In this document: positions 8,195 through 17,429 of the stretch, in pieces
How positions within the stretch are numbered: position 1 is the first letter of the stretch
How the letters are laid out: each line of letters begins with the position of its first letter
Assembly (NCBI RefSeq): GCF_014212135.1
Contig: NZ_JACJVQ010000006.1
Span: 186,001-250,000 of the forward strand
Length of the DNA stretch: 64,000 nucleotides
Direction of reading: 5' to 3'
Source of the DNA: Cohnella thailandensis
GTDB taxonomy: Bacteria > Bacillota > Bacilli > Paenibacillales > Paenibacillaceae
Program-made: the position numbers and the translations under genes
The notes under the pieces: generated by a model
The model's input: only the letters and a program-made list of their open reading frames with translations
Databases searched by the model: none
What the model was told of the DNA's origin: nothing

Positions 8195-10030
8195 TCAAAT
8201 CATTCGGGGCAGCCGGATGCCGATCCGCGTGCCGGCTCCGGGCTTGGTGTCGATGCGGATGCCGTAGGCTTGCCCGCAGATGAGCTTCACCCGTTCATCG
8301 ACGTTGGCGAGGCCGATCCCGCCGCTGCGGCCGGGGTCGTCGGCTTGGCCGCTGAGCAGGGTGCCGGCTTGTTCCGGGTTCATCCCGACGCCATTGTCCG
8401 ATACCGTGAACTGAATGCCGCCGCCCGGCTCCGTCTCGCAGCGGATGAGAATTCGGCCGCCGGTCTCCCGGTCGACGAAAGCATGCAGGATGGCATTCTC
8501 GACGATCGGCTGCAGAATGAGCTTGGGCGTGCGCAGCTGCTTGACGTCCTCCGCGATCTCGACGTCCGTCTCGATATTAAAGTTGAAGCGAAACTTCTGG
8601 ATGCCCAGGTAGCATTGGACGTGCTCGATCTCTTCCTCGACGGTCACGGTCTCTTCGCCCTTGCCGATGCTGATCCGCAGCAGCCGCGAGAGCAGGCTGA
8701 CCATCTCCGCCGCTTGGTTCGCCTTCTGGATGAGCGCCGTCCACTTGATGATATCCAGCGTATTGTACAGGAAGTGCGGATGGATCTGCGCCTGAAGCGC
8801 TTTCAGCTCCGCGACCCGCTTCTGGTCCTGCTCGACGTAGACGGCGTGCAGCAGCTCCTCGATTCGCGTGACCATATAATTGAAGCTGTTGCCCAGCACG
8901 TCGAACTCGTCGCGGCGCTGCTTGCCCTTGTAGCGAACGGACATGTCCCCCGACATGACGCGCTTCATCAGCTTGATCATCTGCAGGATCGGCTTCGTGA
9001 TGGAGTTGGTCAGAAGGAGAGCTGTCACGATCGAGAAAAGGATGCAGACCAGGGCGATGGCGACGCTGATCTGCAGCAGCCGGTTGGAGTCCTGGTATAG
9101 CGCGGACTTGGAGATGACGTTGACGACCTTCCAGTCATTCGTGTGCAGCTTTTGGACGTTGACGATGAGCCGGTTATGTTTATAGGAGAGCGGGAACTTC
9201 ACGCCGTCCGATCCCGCGCTCGAGATCCGTTCATACCCGTCCGGACCGAGCACCTCGGCTACGCTCTTCCCGATGAGCGTATCGTCCGGGTAAGAGACCA
9301 GCCTCCCGTTGCCGTCGACGATAAAGCTTTGCATGTCGCGGTCGTTGCTCACGGCCTTCAACACCAGATCCTTGATTACTTCCTCGCGGATGTCCAGCAC
9401 GGCGACGATGCCCAGAGGGCTGTCGTCGGATATCTTGTACACCTGCTTGGCCAAGGAGAACACATACGAGTTCTGGGAATTCAGGCTGTCCACGAAGGTG
9501 GCATAGCGGGTCGGATACCAGCGGAAGTTGCTGCCGTCCTCGATGGTCTGCAGGTAAGGGGCCGCGTCCGCCTTCTTCCGGCTGCTCCAGCGATAGATGC
9601 CCTTGATATAATGCCGATCGGAGACGAAGGAGATGGACTGCACGTCCGGATTGGTCGCCACGATCGTCGACAGCTTCGTCGTCAGCGACAGGCTGTCCAG
9701 GTCGAATTGGGCGGCGTCCGCGTCGTTCAGCTTGCGGAGCATTCCGACGATCTCGTCGTTGCCCACCACCTGCATCATCATATCTTTGTAAATGCCCAAG
9801 CGCGTGTCCAGATTATCGGCCGTCTGGTTCAGCAGATGCTCGGAATATTGCGTCGCCTTGTCGTTGATAGTGGAACGAGAGATGGAAAACGAAATAATCC
9901 CCATGACCAATAGAGGCGTCAAGGAGAATAGAAGTAAAAGCAGCATCCATTTGGAACGCATGCTGCTTCGCCATATGAACAAACGGGAGAACGCCCGCCT
10001 CCAAGCGGGCTTGACGATCGATTCGGGCAT
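8195..10030 (-). CDS. YesM-type sensor histidine kinase
   Basis: 611 residues; AGGAGTGACCC precedes ATG 10030. There is a first membrane helix at about 28-50, an extracellular Cache-like sensor (about 55-315), a second helix at about 318-343, HAMP (345-400), then the LytS/YesM-type H-box QIHPHFLYNTLDII (His419) and a GHKL ATPase domain with PKLILQPIVENAILHA, VSDNGVGM and GGIGLANVDERV. This architecture senses an extracellular ligand, often through a sugar-binding protein. It partners with the downstream YesN-type regulator and follows the permease genes by 29 bases. Confidence 0.92.
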   Translation of the reverse strand: MPESIVKPAWRRAFSRLFIWRSSMRSKWMLLLLLFSLTPLLVMGIISFSISRSTINDKATQYSEHLLNQTADNLDTRLGIYKDMMMQVVGNDEIVGMLRKLNDADAAQFDLDSLSLTTKLSTIVATNPDVQSISFVSDRHYIKGIYRWSSRKKADAAPYLQTIEDGSNFRWYPTRYATFVDSLNSQNSYVFSLAKQVYKISDDSPLGIVAVLDIREEVIKDLVLKAVSNDRDMQSFIVDGNGRLVSYPDDTLIGKSVAEVLGPDGYERISSAGSDGVKFPLSYKHNRLIVNVQKLHTNDWKVVNVISKSALYQDSNRLLQISVAIALVCILFSIVTALLLTNSITKPILQMIKLMKRVMSGDMSVRYKGKQRRDEFDVLGNSFNYMVTRIEELLHAVYVEQDQKRVAELKALQAQIHPHFLYNTLDIIKWTALIQKANQAAEMVSLLSRLLRISIGKGEETVTVEEEIEHVQCYLGIQKFRFNFNIETDVEIAEDVKQLRTPKLILQPIVENAILHAFVDRETGGRILIRCETEPGGGIQFTVSDNGVGMNPEQAGTLLSGQADDPGRSGGIGLANVDERVKLICGQAYGIRIDTKPGAGTRIGIRLPRMI

Positions 10031-10059
10031 GATGGGTCACTCCTGATGCCTCTCGCTGC

Positions 10060-10872
10060 TTATCCTTTGACGCCGGACATGGATACCCCTTGAACGATAT
10101 GACGCTGAAGCAGGATGAACACGACAATCGTCGGGATCGCCGCGATCGCGCTCGCCGTCATGATCAAATTCAGGGACATTGTATTATTCGACAAAAAGGT
10201 GGGCAGCCCTGCCGAGAGGACCATGTTTTCCGCGGAAGTGATGGATAAGTAGGGCCATAAGAAGTTGTTCCAGGACAGAATGAAGTAGAAGATGCCGACC
10301 GACACCATCGCGGACTTCGTCAGCGGAAGACATACCCTCCACCACAAGCCGAAGGAGCGGCTTCCGTCGATCTGAGCGGCTTCGATATAATCGCGTGGCA
10401 CCCCGTCCATGAACTGCTTCAGCAGCAGCACGCCGATCGGGTTGGTTAGCCCCGGCAGAACGATGGCCCAGATGTTGTCGATCAATTTGAGGTGGAGCGC
10501 GGTCTCGTACAACGGAATCAGAATGGCTTCCGTCGGGATGAGCAGCCCCGATATGATGACGATATAGAATAACCCTCGCGTGCGGAACGGCAGCTTGGAG
10601 AAGGCGAACGCCGCCAGCGAGCTGAACGCGATGGCGATGACGGTCGTGAGCACCCCGATGACGAGGCTGTTCCAGGTCCATCGCAGGATCGACGAATCGC
10701 GGATGACCTTCACGTAATTGTCCGTATTCAGATCCGACCAGCGCACCCAATCGGCCAGAGAGTACACGCTCGTGCCGTCGGGCTTAAGCGAGACGAGGAT
10801 CATCCATGCCAGAGGGAAAATAAACAGCAAAGCAAGCAGTACGGCAAACGCGTTAAACGCCCATTTTCTCAT
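10060..10872 (-). CDS. Sugar ABC transporter permease (MalG/MsmG type)
   Basis: 270 residues, six predicted membrane helices. The EAA loop near residues 170-200 reads YIEAAQIDGSRSFGLWWRVCLP, the docking site for the ATPase. It starts 15 bases after the other permease gene behind AAGGAGAG. No ATP-binding subunit is encoded in the locus. In Firmicutes such importers normally share a general ATPase (MsmX type) encoded elsewhere. Confidence 0.93.
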   Translation of the reverse strand: MRKWAFNAFAVLLALLFIFPLAWMILVSLKPDGTSVYSLADWVRWSDLNTDNYVKVIRDSSILRWTWNSLVIGVLTTVIAIAFSSLAAFAFSKLPFRTRGLFYIVIISGLLIPTEAILIPLYETALHLKLIDNIWAIVLPGLTNPIGVLLLKQFMDGVPRDYIEAAQIDGSRSFGLWWRVCLPLTKSAMVSVGIFYFILSWNNFLWPYLSITSAENMVLSAGLPTFLSNNTMSLNLIMTASAIAAIPTIVVFILLQRHIVQGVSMSGVKG

Positions 10873-10887
10873 ATAGCGCTTCTCTCC

Positions 10888-11814
10888 TTACCCGTCTTTC
10901 CGATCCGTGATTTTGAACTGGATCGCGGCAATCATCAGCATGATGACGCAGAACAAGATCGATTGCGCGGATGCCAGTCCGAACATGTCCTTCTTGAACC
11001 CGGTCACGTAGATATAACGAATCATCGTATTGGTCGTATCGCCGGGTCCGCCTCCGGTCATGATCTGGACCTGGCCGAACAGCTTCAAGCTGGCGATGAT
11101 CTGATAGAAGATCTGAATCTTCGTTACCCTGGATAGCCCGGGCAAGGTGATATGCCGGAAACGGGCCCATGCGCCGGCGCCGTCGATCTTGGCTGCCTCG
11201 TAATGATCGGGCGGGATCTCCTGAAGGCCGGCCAGGAACAGCACCATGACGAATCCGACCGTCCACCAGTCCGTCGCGATCGTGAGCGCCCACCAGACGA
11301 AATGGCGGTCGGTCAGCCAGTTGATATCGCCGGACGAGCCGAATAGACGAAGGAGCGCATTCACCGGGCCGTTCTTGGGGTCGAACAGATGGAGCCAGAT
11401 GAAGCTGATGACCGAAACCGACAGGACGTACGGCAGGAAGAAGGCGGAACGGATGAACGTCCGGAAGCGTAGGTTCTGGTTAATGATCAGCGCTAGTACC
11501 AACCCCAGAACGATGACGGTCGGAGTGCATAGCAGAACGAAATAGAAAGAGTGCCAGAGATAAGAATAGAAGTCCGGGTTGTCCAGGATCTTCCGGTAGT
11601 TGGCGAATCCGACGTACTTCTCCATGCCCTGTATGCCCCATACGTGCAAGCTCATCCAGGCGCCGTTCAAGACGGGCCATAGATAGAACGCGGCGAAGGG
11701 GACCAGGAATGGAATCAGATAGAGGATCGCCCTCAGCTCTAGACGCCAGACCGACCGGCGTTTCGGGCGGGAAGGGGCGGCGTTCGGTCGCGCGGAAGGT
11801 TGCCAGGTATCCAT
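10888..11814 (-). CDS. Sugar ABC transporter permease (MalF/MsmF type)
   Basis: 308 residues from ATG 11814 (AAGGGAG upstream); the frame stays open to 11889 but without a ribosome site. A hydrophilic N-terminus of about 30 residues is followed by six membrane helices. The EAA loop reads YEAAKIDGAGAWARFRHITLPG. It forms the heterodimeric channel with the next gene and takes substrate from the upstream binding protein. A hairpin between this gene and the binding-protein gene (11902-11929) probably lowers permease expression relative to the binding protein. Confidence 0.92.
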   Translation of the reverse strand: MDTWQPSARPNAAPSRPKRRSVWRLELRAILYLIPFLVPFAAFYLWPVLNGAWMSLHVWGIQGMEKYVGFANYRKILDNPDFYSYLWHSFYFVLLCTPTVIVLGLVLALIINQNLRFRTFIRSAFFLPYVLSVSVISFIWLHLFDPKNGPVNALLRLFGSSGDINWLTDRHFVWWALTIATDWWTVGFVMVLFLAGLQEIPPDHYEAAKIDGAGAWARFRHITLPGLSRVTKIQIFYQIIASLKLFGQVQIMTGGGPGDTTNTMIRYIYVTGFKKDMFGLASAQSILFCVIMLMIAAIQFKITDRKDG

Positions 11815-11901
11815 AGTGAAGCTCTCCCTTGGTATTAAGCGATTCTTATGCGAATGCGAGATGTGGGAAGCGAGAAGGCAGAAGTTCAAAGAGAAGGAGA
11901 A

Positions 11902-11929
11902 GAAGCGCCCGAATTTATCGGGACGCTTC
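11902..11929 (-). terminator. Attenuating hairpin between binding protein and permease
   Basis: On the minus strand GAAGCG-T-CCCGA, loop TAAAT, TCGGGCGCTTC forms an 11-bp stem with one bulge, followed by the pyrimidine run TTCTCCTTCTCTTTG and not a clean T tract. It is a partial terminator or mRNA stabiliser, common after sugar-binding-protein genes. Confidence 0.6.
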
Positions 11930-11945
11930 CGCTCCGCGCTTGCGG

Positions 11946-13283
11946 TCAGTCGGCCAGCACTTCGTTGATCTGCTTCTCGATGTCCTTCAAGCCGTCTTCA
12001 GGCGACGTGCTGCCGAAGATGATGTTCTGCAGCGATTCGGCGAGAATGGTGACGATCGTGTTGTACTTGTCGGTCTGCGGCGCGAACTTGACCGTCTTCT
12101 GCGCCTCGATGAATTCGCTGCGATAAGGAAGAGCCAGATAGTCCGAGCTCGACGTCACGTTCTTGTTGGCCGGCACGTGGCCGGCCTTGCCCCAAGTCGA
12201 TCCGCCGACTTCGGAGAAGTACTTCATGAACTTGGCCGCGGCTTCCTGCTTCTCGGCCGAGACGTAAGACGGAATGACGAGAGTATGAGAGCTCGCCCAG
12301 TGCGTCGAGCTGCCGAAGATCGGAGGCAGCGGCATGGCGCCGATGTGCTTGGATTCGTCGCCGAGAAGTCCGCCTGCTTCCCAGACGCCGCCGAACCAGA
12401 AGGCGGCCTTGCCGTTGCTGAAGCTGTCCCAAGGATTCTTGTCGTTCAGGTCCGCGTATTTCTTGTTGTACAGGTCCATGTAGAAGTTCAGGACGCTGAG
12501 CGCCTTGTCGTTATTTAGAGCGGCCTTGGTCATATCGGCGTTCAGGAATTCCCCGCCCGCTTCGTAATACAGGTTCAGGAACGGCTCCTGGAAGTAAGGC
12601 GTATTGACCGCGATCGCCTGGACGTCCGGCACCTTGGCTTGAATCGTCGCCAGCGTCTGCTCGAAGCCCTCCGGCGTCATGTCGCCGAGCTTCGGCGTGC
12701 CGTCCTCGTTGAGCAAGCCCGCTTGCTGCAGCAGATCCTTGTTGTAGTAGAACATGTGGAAGTGCGTATCCAGCGGCACGGCGTAAGGCTTGCCGTCATA
12801 AGAGACGCTGTCGAGATTGGACTGCGTGATCTGGCTCAGGTCGAAGCCGACCTTGGAGGCCAGATCGTCGACCGACACGACTTGCTTGGCCTTGACGAAC
12901 GGCGAGAGACGGTCGACGTGGGCGATGGCCACGTCCGGACCCTTGCCGGAGGACAACGCCGTGCCCAGCTTCGCGTAATACTCGTTCGACTCCAGCCGCA
13001 GCTGCTTCACGGCGACTTCCTTCTGCGAATCGTTGAAGCCCTTGATGATCTGGTCGACGAAGTCGCCCTCGCCGCCCCCGAACGAATTCCAGAACGTGAT
13101 TTCGACCGGGTTGCCGCCCCCGGCCGCGGTGCTTGCGCTAGCCGAGGAAGAGGACGAAGCGCTCGGAGAAGCGCCGTTGCCGCCGGCGGCGTTATTGCCG
13201 TTGTTGGACGAGCAGCCCGAAAGCGCCAGAGCCAGCGTGACGCCGGCCGCCAGGACGGGGACGGATTTCTTGCGGAGTTGCAT
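11946..13283 (-). CDS. Sugar-binding lipoprotein (SBP2)
   Basis: 445 residues from ATG 13283, behind AAGGGTGG; the longer frame to 13406 has no ribosome site. Signal peptide with lipobox LALSGC, then a Ser/Ala/Asn-rich linker and a family-1 binding domain beginning EITFWNSFGGGEGDF. It is the first gene of the transporter operon, followed by both permeases, so it is the main substrate receptor. It is closely related to SBP1 at 5218-6510. The substrate is probably an oligosaccharide released by the neighbouring secreted glycosidase; the sequence does not say which. Confidence 0.93.
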   Translation of the reverse strand: MQLRKKSVPVLAAGVTLALALSGCSSNNGNNAAGGNGASPSASSSSSASASTAAGGGNPVEITFWNSFGGGEGDFVDQIIKGFNDSQKEVAVKQLRLESNEYYAKLGTALSSGKGPDVAIAHVDRLSPFVKAKQVVSVDDLASKVGFDLSQITQSNLDSVSYDGKPYAVPLDTHFHMFYYNKDLLQQAGLLNEDGTPKLGDMTPEGFEQTLATIQAKVPDVQAIAVNTPYFQEPFLNLYYEAGGEFLNADMTKAALNNDKALSVLNFYMDLYNKKYADLNDKNPWDSFSNGKAAFWFGGVWEAGGLLGDESKHIGAMPLPPIFGSSTHWASSHTLVIPSYVSAEKQEAAAKFMKYFSEVGGSTWGKAGHVPANKNVTSSSDYLALPYRSEFIEAQKTVKFAPQTDKYNTIVTILAESLQNIIFGSTSPEDGLKDIEKQINEVLAD

Positions 13284-13315
13284 GAACAACCACCCTTTCA
13301 AGATATGTGTAGGTG

Positions 13316-13443
13316 AGAAAGCGCTGTCGATCTTTTTTGTAAGTGCTTTCTTCATCCCTAACTTTACCGTGGCCCGCCATCCCGAGGAACCGACAAAACG
13401 CCGCATCCGCTCGAACGATCTACAGATGTTCGAAGCGCTTTCA
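13316..13443. promoter_or_regulatory. Three cre-like sites upstream of SBP2
   Basis: Three elements resemble the CcpA site TGNAANCGNWNWCA: AGAAAGCGCTGTCG (13316-13329), TGTAAGTGCTTTCT (13338-13351) and, on the minus strand, TGAAAGCGCTTCGA (13430-13443). Each differs from consensus at one to three positions. They lie in the 226-base gap between the sialidase-fold gene and SBP2, where the transporter promoter must be. Glucose repression of the importer is inferred. Confidence 0.45.
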
Positions 13444-13509
13444 CCAACCGAGGGTGTCGAATGTTACGATGGGGGCAAAATGTACAGCAGCAGCTTTAAC
13501 GCAGTTGAG

Positions 13510-15156
13510 TTAATACAGACTGATATTGTCGAAGCTGACGCTGTTGCCGAACCCGCCGCGTACGCCGATCGTGCCTCCGGTGTATGTGGCGTCGTTCACG
13601 TTGATCTTCGGCGTCGTCATGTCGCCGACGTAGAACTTGATGTTGCCGCCGCCTACGACGATCTTCACGTGGTACCAGGTATTCGTCGAGATCGTCGAGC
13701 TTACGGTTTGCAGCGGCGTCCAGCCGTTGTTGAAGCGGCCCAGCCAGATGACCCCGGTCGAGTCGATGCCCGCGCCGTAGCCGGACTGGGAATCCGCCCC
13801 GGTGCCCGGATTCGTCACGTTGAAGACGAGGCTGCCCTGTCCGGCGTTGTTCAGCCGGATATCCCCTTCCAGCGTGTAGCTCGCCCGGGAAGGATAAGGC
13901 GTCAGCAGCGACTTGTCGGCATTCGCGGAAGTGACGTTATACGTCCCGCCGCTGACGGCCCAAGTGCCGCCGTAATGCACCCAACCGCTCTCGTTCGCGG
14001 AGAAGTCGTTCGAATAGGTGCCGCTGCTCAACGTGCCGAACCGAACCTGGATGTTATGTCCGCCGACGCTGCGGTCCACCGAATTGATAAGGGCGATTTC
14101 GTTCGGGCCCGTCTGGTACAGAGCGGCCCACAGCGAGTTGCCGAAAGCAGGCAGGTCATTGTCGTACCACGTGTTGCCGAAGTCGTTGCTCAGCGAGACG
14201 ACGTTCGAATTGGAGGTAAGGACCAGCCGTCCGTCGCTGAGCGACAGCAGGTAAGGCCCGCCCTGCTGATTGGTGGATACCCGGGAGCCGATGCCGCTGG
14301 CCCATGTTTTGCCGTCCGCGCTCTTCTTGGTGTAGATGTGGCAGCTCTGCGTGCCGCAAACCTCGTACGTGACGATGTATTGCCCGTTGGTCATCTTCGT
14401 CCATACCGGCATCCCCGGGCGCGCGGCCGAATTGGAAGGGTCCCAGGCGACGTAGATCTCGTTGCCCCAGCTGGCGCCGCCGTTCGTCGAGATCTTCTGC
14501 GAGATCACCTGGCTGTAGGACGGGTTCTCGGTCACGTGCTTCTCGTTCGCGTACATGACGGCGAGCGAGCCGTCGTCGAGCAGCTGCATATGAGGCTCGT
14601 AGACGCCTTTGTCCGGATTGCCGAGCGCGCCGGCGGCGCCGTTATTCTCGTCGATGGTGCTCAGGAAGCTCCAGTTGGATCCTAAGTTCGTGCTCTTGTA
14701 CACGCGAAGTTGGTAAGATTCCTGCCAGCGGACGGATCGCATGGCGAGCAGAACGTCGCCGTTCGCCAATTGGATCAGCTGCCCGTTGTCGAGGTCGCGT
14801 CCGTCCTCCCACAGCGTGGCCGCGAGCGACCAGGTGCGGGCATTGTCCGTGCTGCGGAATACTTGCAGCCGCGTACCGCCCCAGGACACTTTCGTATAGC
14901 CGTTGTTGTCGTAGATGGCGGCGACGGCCAGCCAGGTGCCGTTCGCCAGCTTGAGCATCCGGGGATACTCCGCCCCGAAGGTTCCGGGACGGATGCCGCG
15001 CGCGTCGGTGCCGGCGTCCGTGAACGTGTTGATGTTCGTGACCGTGGAGGTCGTCCCCCAGGTGATGGGTCCGTTCGCCGCGAAGGCAGGAATCGCGGCG
15101 GCGAGCAGGATAAGGCTTAACAGACCGGAGAATGAGGCGAAGAGCTTGCGCAACAT
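13510..15156 (-). CDS. Secreted sialidase-fold glycosidase with C-terminal lectin-like domain
   Basis: 548 residues. A Sec signal peptide (about 1-27, ending AFA-A) precedes a six-bladed propeller of the sialidase superfamily with five Asp-box motifs (STDNARTWS, STNLGSNWS, STNGGASWG, SADGKTWAS, SNDFGNTWY). The N-terminal EYPRMLKLANGTWLAV stands where sialidases have the RIP motif. Residues from about 385 form a beta-sandwich module resembling CBM66/LamG domains. The fold fits exo-alpha-sialidase (GH33) or exo-arabinanase (GH93); I cannot separate these by eye. The GH2 terminator at 15271-15293 precedes it, so it has its own promoter. Confidence 0.8.
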   Translation of the reverse strand: MLRKLFASFSGLLSLILLAAAIPAFAANGPITWGTTSTVTNINTFTDAGTDARGIRPGTFGAEYPRMLKLANGTWLAVAAIYDNNGYTKVSWGGTRLQVFRSTDNARTWSLAATLWEDGRDLDNGQLIQLANGDVLLAMRSVRWQESYQLRVYKSTNLGSNWSFLSTIDENNGAAGALGNPDKGVYEPHMQLLDDGSLAVMYANEKHVTENPSYSQVISQKISTNGGASWGNEIYVAWDPSNSAARPGMPVWTKMTNGQYIVTYEVCGTQSCHIYTKKSADGKTWASGIGSRVSTNQQGGPYLLSLSDGRLVLTSNSNVVSLSNDFGNTWYDNDLPAFGNSLWAALYQTGPNEIALINSVDRSVGGHNIQVRFGTLSSGTYSNDFSANESGWVHYGGTWAVSGGTYNVTSANADKSLLTPYPSRASYTLEGDIRLNNAGQGSLVFNVTNPGTGADSQSGYGAGIDSTGVIWLGRFNNGWTPLQTVSSTISTNTWYHVKIVVGGGNIKFYVGDMTTPKINVNDATYTGGTIGVRGGFGNSVSFDNISLY

Positions 15157-15270
15157 ACTGAATTCCCTCCCATGAGATTAAGAATGGCCAAACGGGTTGC
15201 CGCTGCTTCTATCCGCTTGCTGGGCGCCTCCCTTCCGATAGGGTGATGTAAGGGCTTACAAAGCATAGTT

Positions 15271-15293
15271 TAAAAGGCCCGCCGAAGCGGGCC
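15271..15293 (-). terminator. Terminator after GH2 gene
   Basis: Minus-strand stem GGCCCGC-TTCG-GCGGGCC followed by TTTTA. Strong Rho-independent terminator 34 bases past the GH2 stop. Confidence 0.88.
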
Positions 15294-15326
15294 AACAGAC
15301 ATTCTGCAGGTTTTGGGTGGAAGATC

Positions 15327-17123
15327 TTACGAATCTGTATCCGAGGGAATGGCTTGGCGGAGATTGATGGCCTTGATGACGTTCAACGGAATCTTCGGCT
15401 TCCGGTCTTCCGTCAGCAGGCCGTTCACCTCTTGCTGGACGTCCGTAATCTGGGTGTAGCAGTAGCCGCATATATAATCCGTGTCCTGGATGGCTTGCGT
15501 AATGGAACGGAATCGTTCGATAAACGCTTCGTCTCCTTCCACCTGATTGCCGTAGCCCCAGCCGGTGCCGGATTGGAAGGCGATGCCGCCGAATTCGCTG
15601 ACGATAACCGGCTGGCCGCGATAAGCGTATCCCCGCGCCATGGCGTATCGCGCAAGATTGAACGCGATGCGGCCTCCGAGCACGGCCTCGGCATCCTCGT
15701 ATCGCTTCAGTAGCGCTTCGCCGCGTTCCTCGTAATCGTGAAGGGTAACGATATCGCTGACCGTATGCTCCCATCCGTCGTTCACGATGACCGGGCGATG
15801 CGGATCGAGCGACTTGGTCAGGTGATAGATGCTCTCCGTGAACTTCTGCTGCTTCTCGTGGGTCAGCACTTGCGGAATGCCCCACGATTCGTTGAACGGC
15901 ACCCAAGTCACGATGGAAGGGTGGTTGTACTGCTGCCGGACGATCTCGGCCCATTCCGCCGAGAAGGTCTGAACCGCCTCATCGTTGAACTCGAACGTGG
16001 CCGCCATCTCCGACCAGACGAGCAGGCCCTTCACGTCGCACCAATAGAGGAAGCGGGAGTCCTCGATCTTCATGTGCTTGCGCACGCCGTTATATCCCAT
16101 GGCCAGAATGGCGTCGATGTCCGCGATCAGCGCTTCTTCGGAAGGCGGGGTCAGATGGCTCTCCGGCCAGTAGCCTTGGTCGAGGATCAGCCTCTGATAG
16201 ATCGGCATGTTGTTGAGCAGCACCTGGTTGCCCTCGATCGAGATTTTGCGTAAGCCGAAGTAGGAGTAAACCTGATCGACGATCCGGTCGCCTTGATAGA
16301 GCGTAAATTCCACGTCATACAAATTCGGTCGTTCCGGCGACCAGGCGGTCAGCATCCAAGGTCCGTTGGCCAGGTGCGTCAGATCCACCTCCAGCTGAAG
16401 CCAAGGGCGGTCGATCAGCAGTTGAACCTGTTTCATCGTCTGCTGCCGATAGCTGATGCGGGTCTCAAGCCGCAGCGTATCGCCGTCAGCAGGCGCAAAG
16501 TGCGTCTGATATTCGAACCGGACGGAGCGATTGTCCAGGTCCGGGGTGATTTTGACATTCTTCAGGTGGGCCGGGGAGACATATTCCAGCCAGACGCTCT
16601 GCCAGATGCCGGTCGTCTGCACATAGAAGCATTCGAAGTTGTCGGGAACCCAACGCTGCTTGCCCCGCGGCTGGGTGCAGCTCATGCTGTCTTCGACTTT
16701 GACGACGATGCGGTTGGAGGCGCCCGGCGCCTGCTCCAGGCTGTCCGTAATGTCGAAGGAGAAGGCCGCATAGCCTCCCTGATGGCGGCCGGCGAATGCG
16801 CCGTTCACCCAGACCTTGGCCACGTAGTCGACGGCCTGAAAGTGAAGGATAACCCGTCGGTCGCCCAAGTCCGTCGGGGCAACCCATTCGCGTTGATACC
16901 ATACATACGGGTGGAACTTCTCTTCCCCAATGCCGCTTGCGCTCGTCTCGTACGTGAACGGCACTTGGATGGTGCGGTCGCCTTGCAGATTCTCGTACCA
17001 TCTGGAGCGCTCCCCGATATTGCCGTCGTCGAAGCGGAAGTCCCATCCTCCGTTCAGGCTCAGCCAGTTGTCGCGAACGAATTGCGGACGCGGATAATCT
17101 TTAACATAATGAGCGGTTGTCAT
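15327..17123 (-). CDS. GH2-family glycoside hydrolase
   Basis: 598 residues, cytoplasmic (no signal peptide). Domain order is a sugar-binding jelly roll (about 10-185, with ending IWQSVWLEYV), an immunoglobulin-like domain (about 190-295) and a TIM barrel (about 300-590). The acid/base is Glu412 in VPFNESWG and the nucleophile Glu510 in VSEFGG, the two GH2 catalytic positions. Family members cut beta-galactosides, beta-glucuronides or beta-mannosides; the length and lack of extra C-terminal domains resemble the short Paenibacillus GH2 enzymes. It probably breaks down the sugars imported by the adjacent ABC system. Confidence 0.88.
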   Translation of the reverse strand: MTTAHYVKDYPRPQFVRDNWLSLNGGWDFRFDDGNIGERSRWYENLQGDRTIQVPFTYETSASGIGEEKFHPYVWYQREWVAPTDLGDRRVILHFQAVDYVAKVWVNGAFAGRHQGGYAAFSFDITDSLEQAPGASNRIVVKVEDSMSCTQPRGKQRWVPDNFECFYVQTTGIWQSVWLEYVSPAHLKNVKITPDLDNRSVRFEYQTHFAPADGDTLRLETRISYRQQTMKQVQLLIDRPWLQLEVDLTHLANGPWMLTAWSPERPNLYDVEFTLYQGDRIVDQVYSYFGLRKISIEGNQVLLNNMPIYQRLILDQGYWPESHLTPPSEEALIADIDAILAMGYNGVRKHMKIEDSRFLYWCDVKGLLVWSEMAATFEFNDEAVQTFSAEWAEIVRQQYNHPSIVTWVPFNESWGIPQVLTHEKQQKFTESIYHLTKSLDPHRPVIVNDGWEHTVSDIVTLHDYEERGEALLKRYEDAEAVLGGRIAFNLARYAMARGYAYRGQPVIVSEFGGIAFQSGTGWGYGNQVEGDEAFIERFRSITQAIQDTDYICGYCYTQITDVQQEVNGLLTEDRKPKIPLNVIKAINLRQAIPSDTDS

Positions 17124-17429
17124 GCGGCAGTTATGCCCCTTTCGAACAATAAATTCGTTTTATTACATATAAATTGTAACAATAAACAAAGCATAGAGGC
17201 TCGCCGCAAGAATGTCAACAGCGAACCGTGATGCCTTTCAATGCGATATGGATGCAACGTTTTCCCTGCAGGAATGGGGTGTTTCGGGAAGTTTTGAACT
17301 ATACGGATTGAGGGAAAGCCGTGAACGGCGAGGCTTCGCCTACTCGGATGAAGACCTTAAACGTTCTCATTCCGCCTGTTTAATAAACAAAATTATTGTA
17401 ATGATCGTTTGATTTTATAAGAACAATTA
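17124..17429. other. Intergenic region, 306 bases
   Basis: AT-rich upstream region of the GH2 gene and downstream end of the WYL regulator gene. I see no convincing gene, terminator or operator. A sequence resembling a weak cre site (GGAAAACGTTGCAT on the minus strand, 17246-17259) is too degenerate to call. Confidence 0.5.

Noticed and set aside
7104..8267. 387-codon open frame on the plus strand
   Set aside because: Antisense to the YesN-type regulator; composition typical of a shadow frame.
13033..14685. 550-codon open frame on the plus strand
   Set aside because: It is antisense to the signal-peptide-bearing sialidase-fold gene and the start of SBP2; low-complexity Arg/Val/Ala-rich product with no fold, caused by GC-rich third positions.
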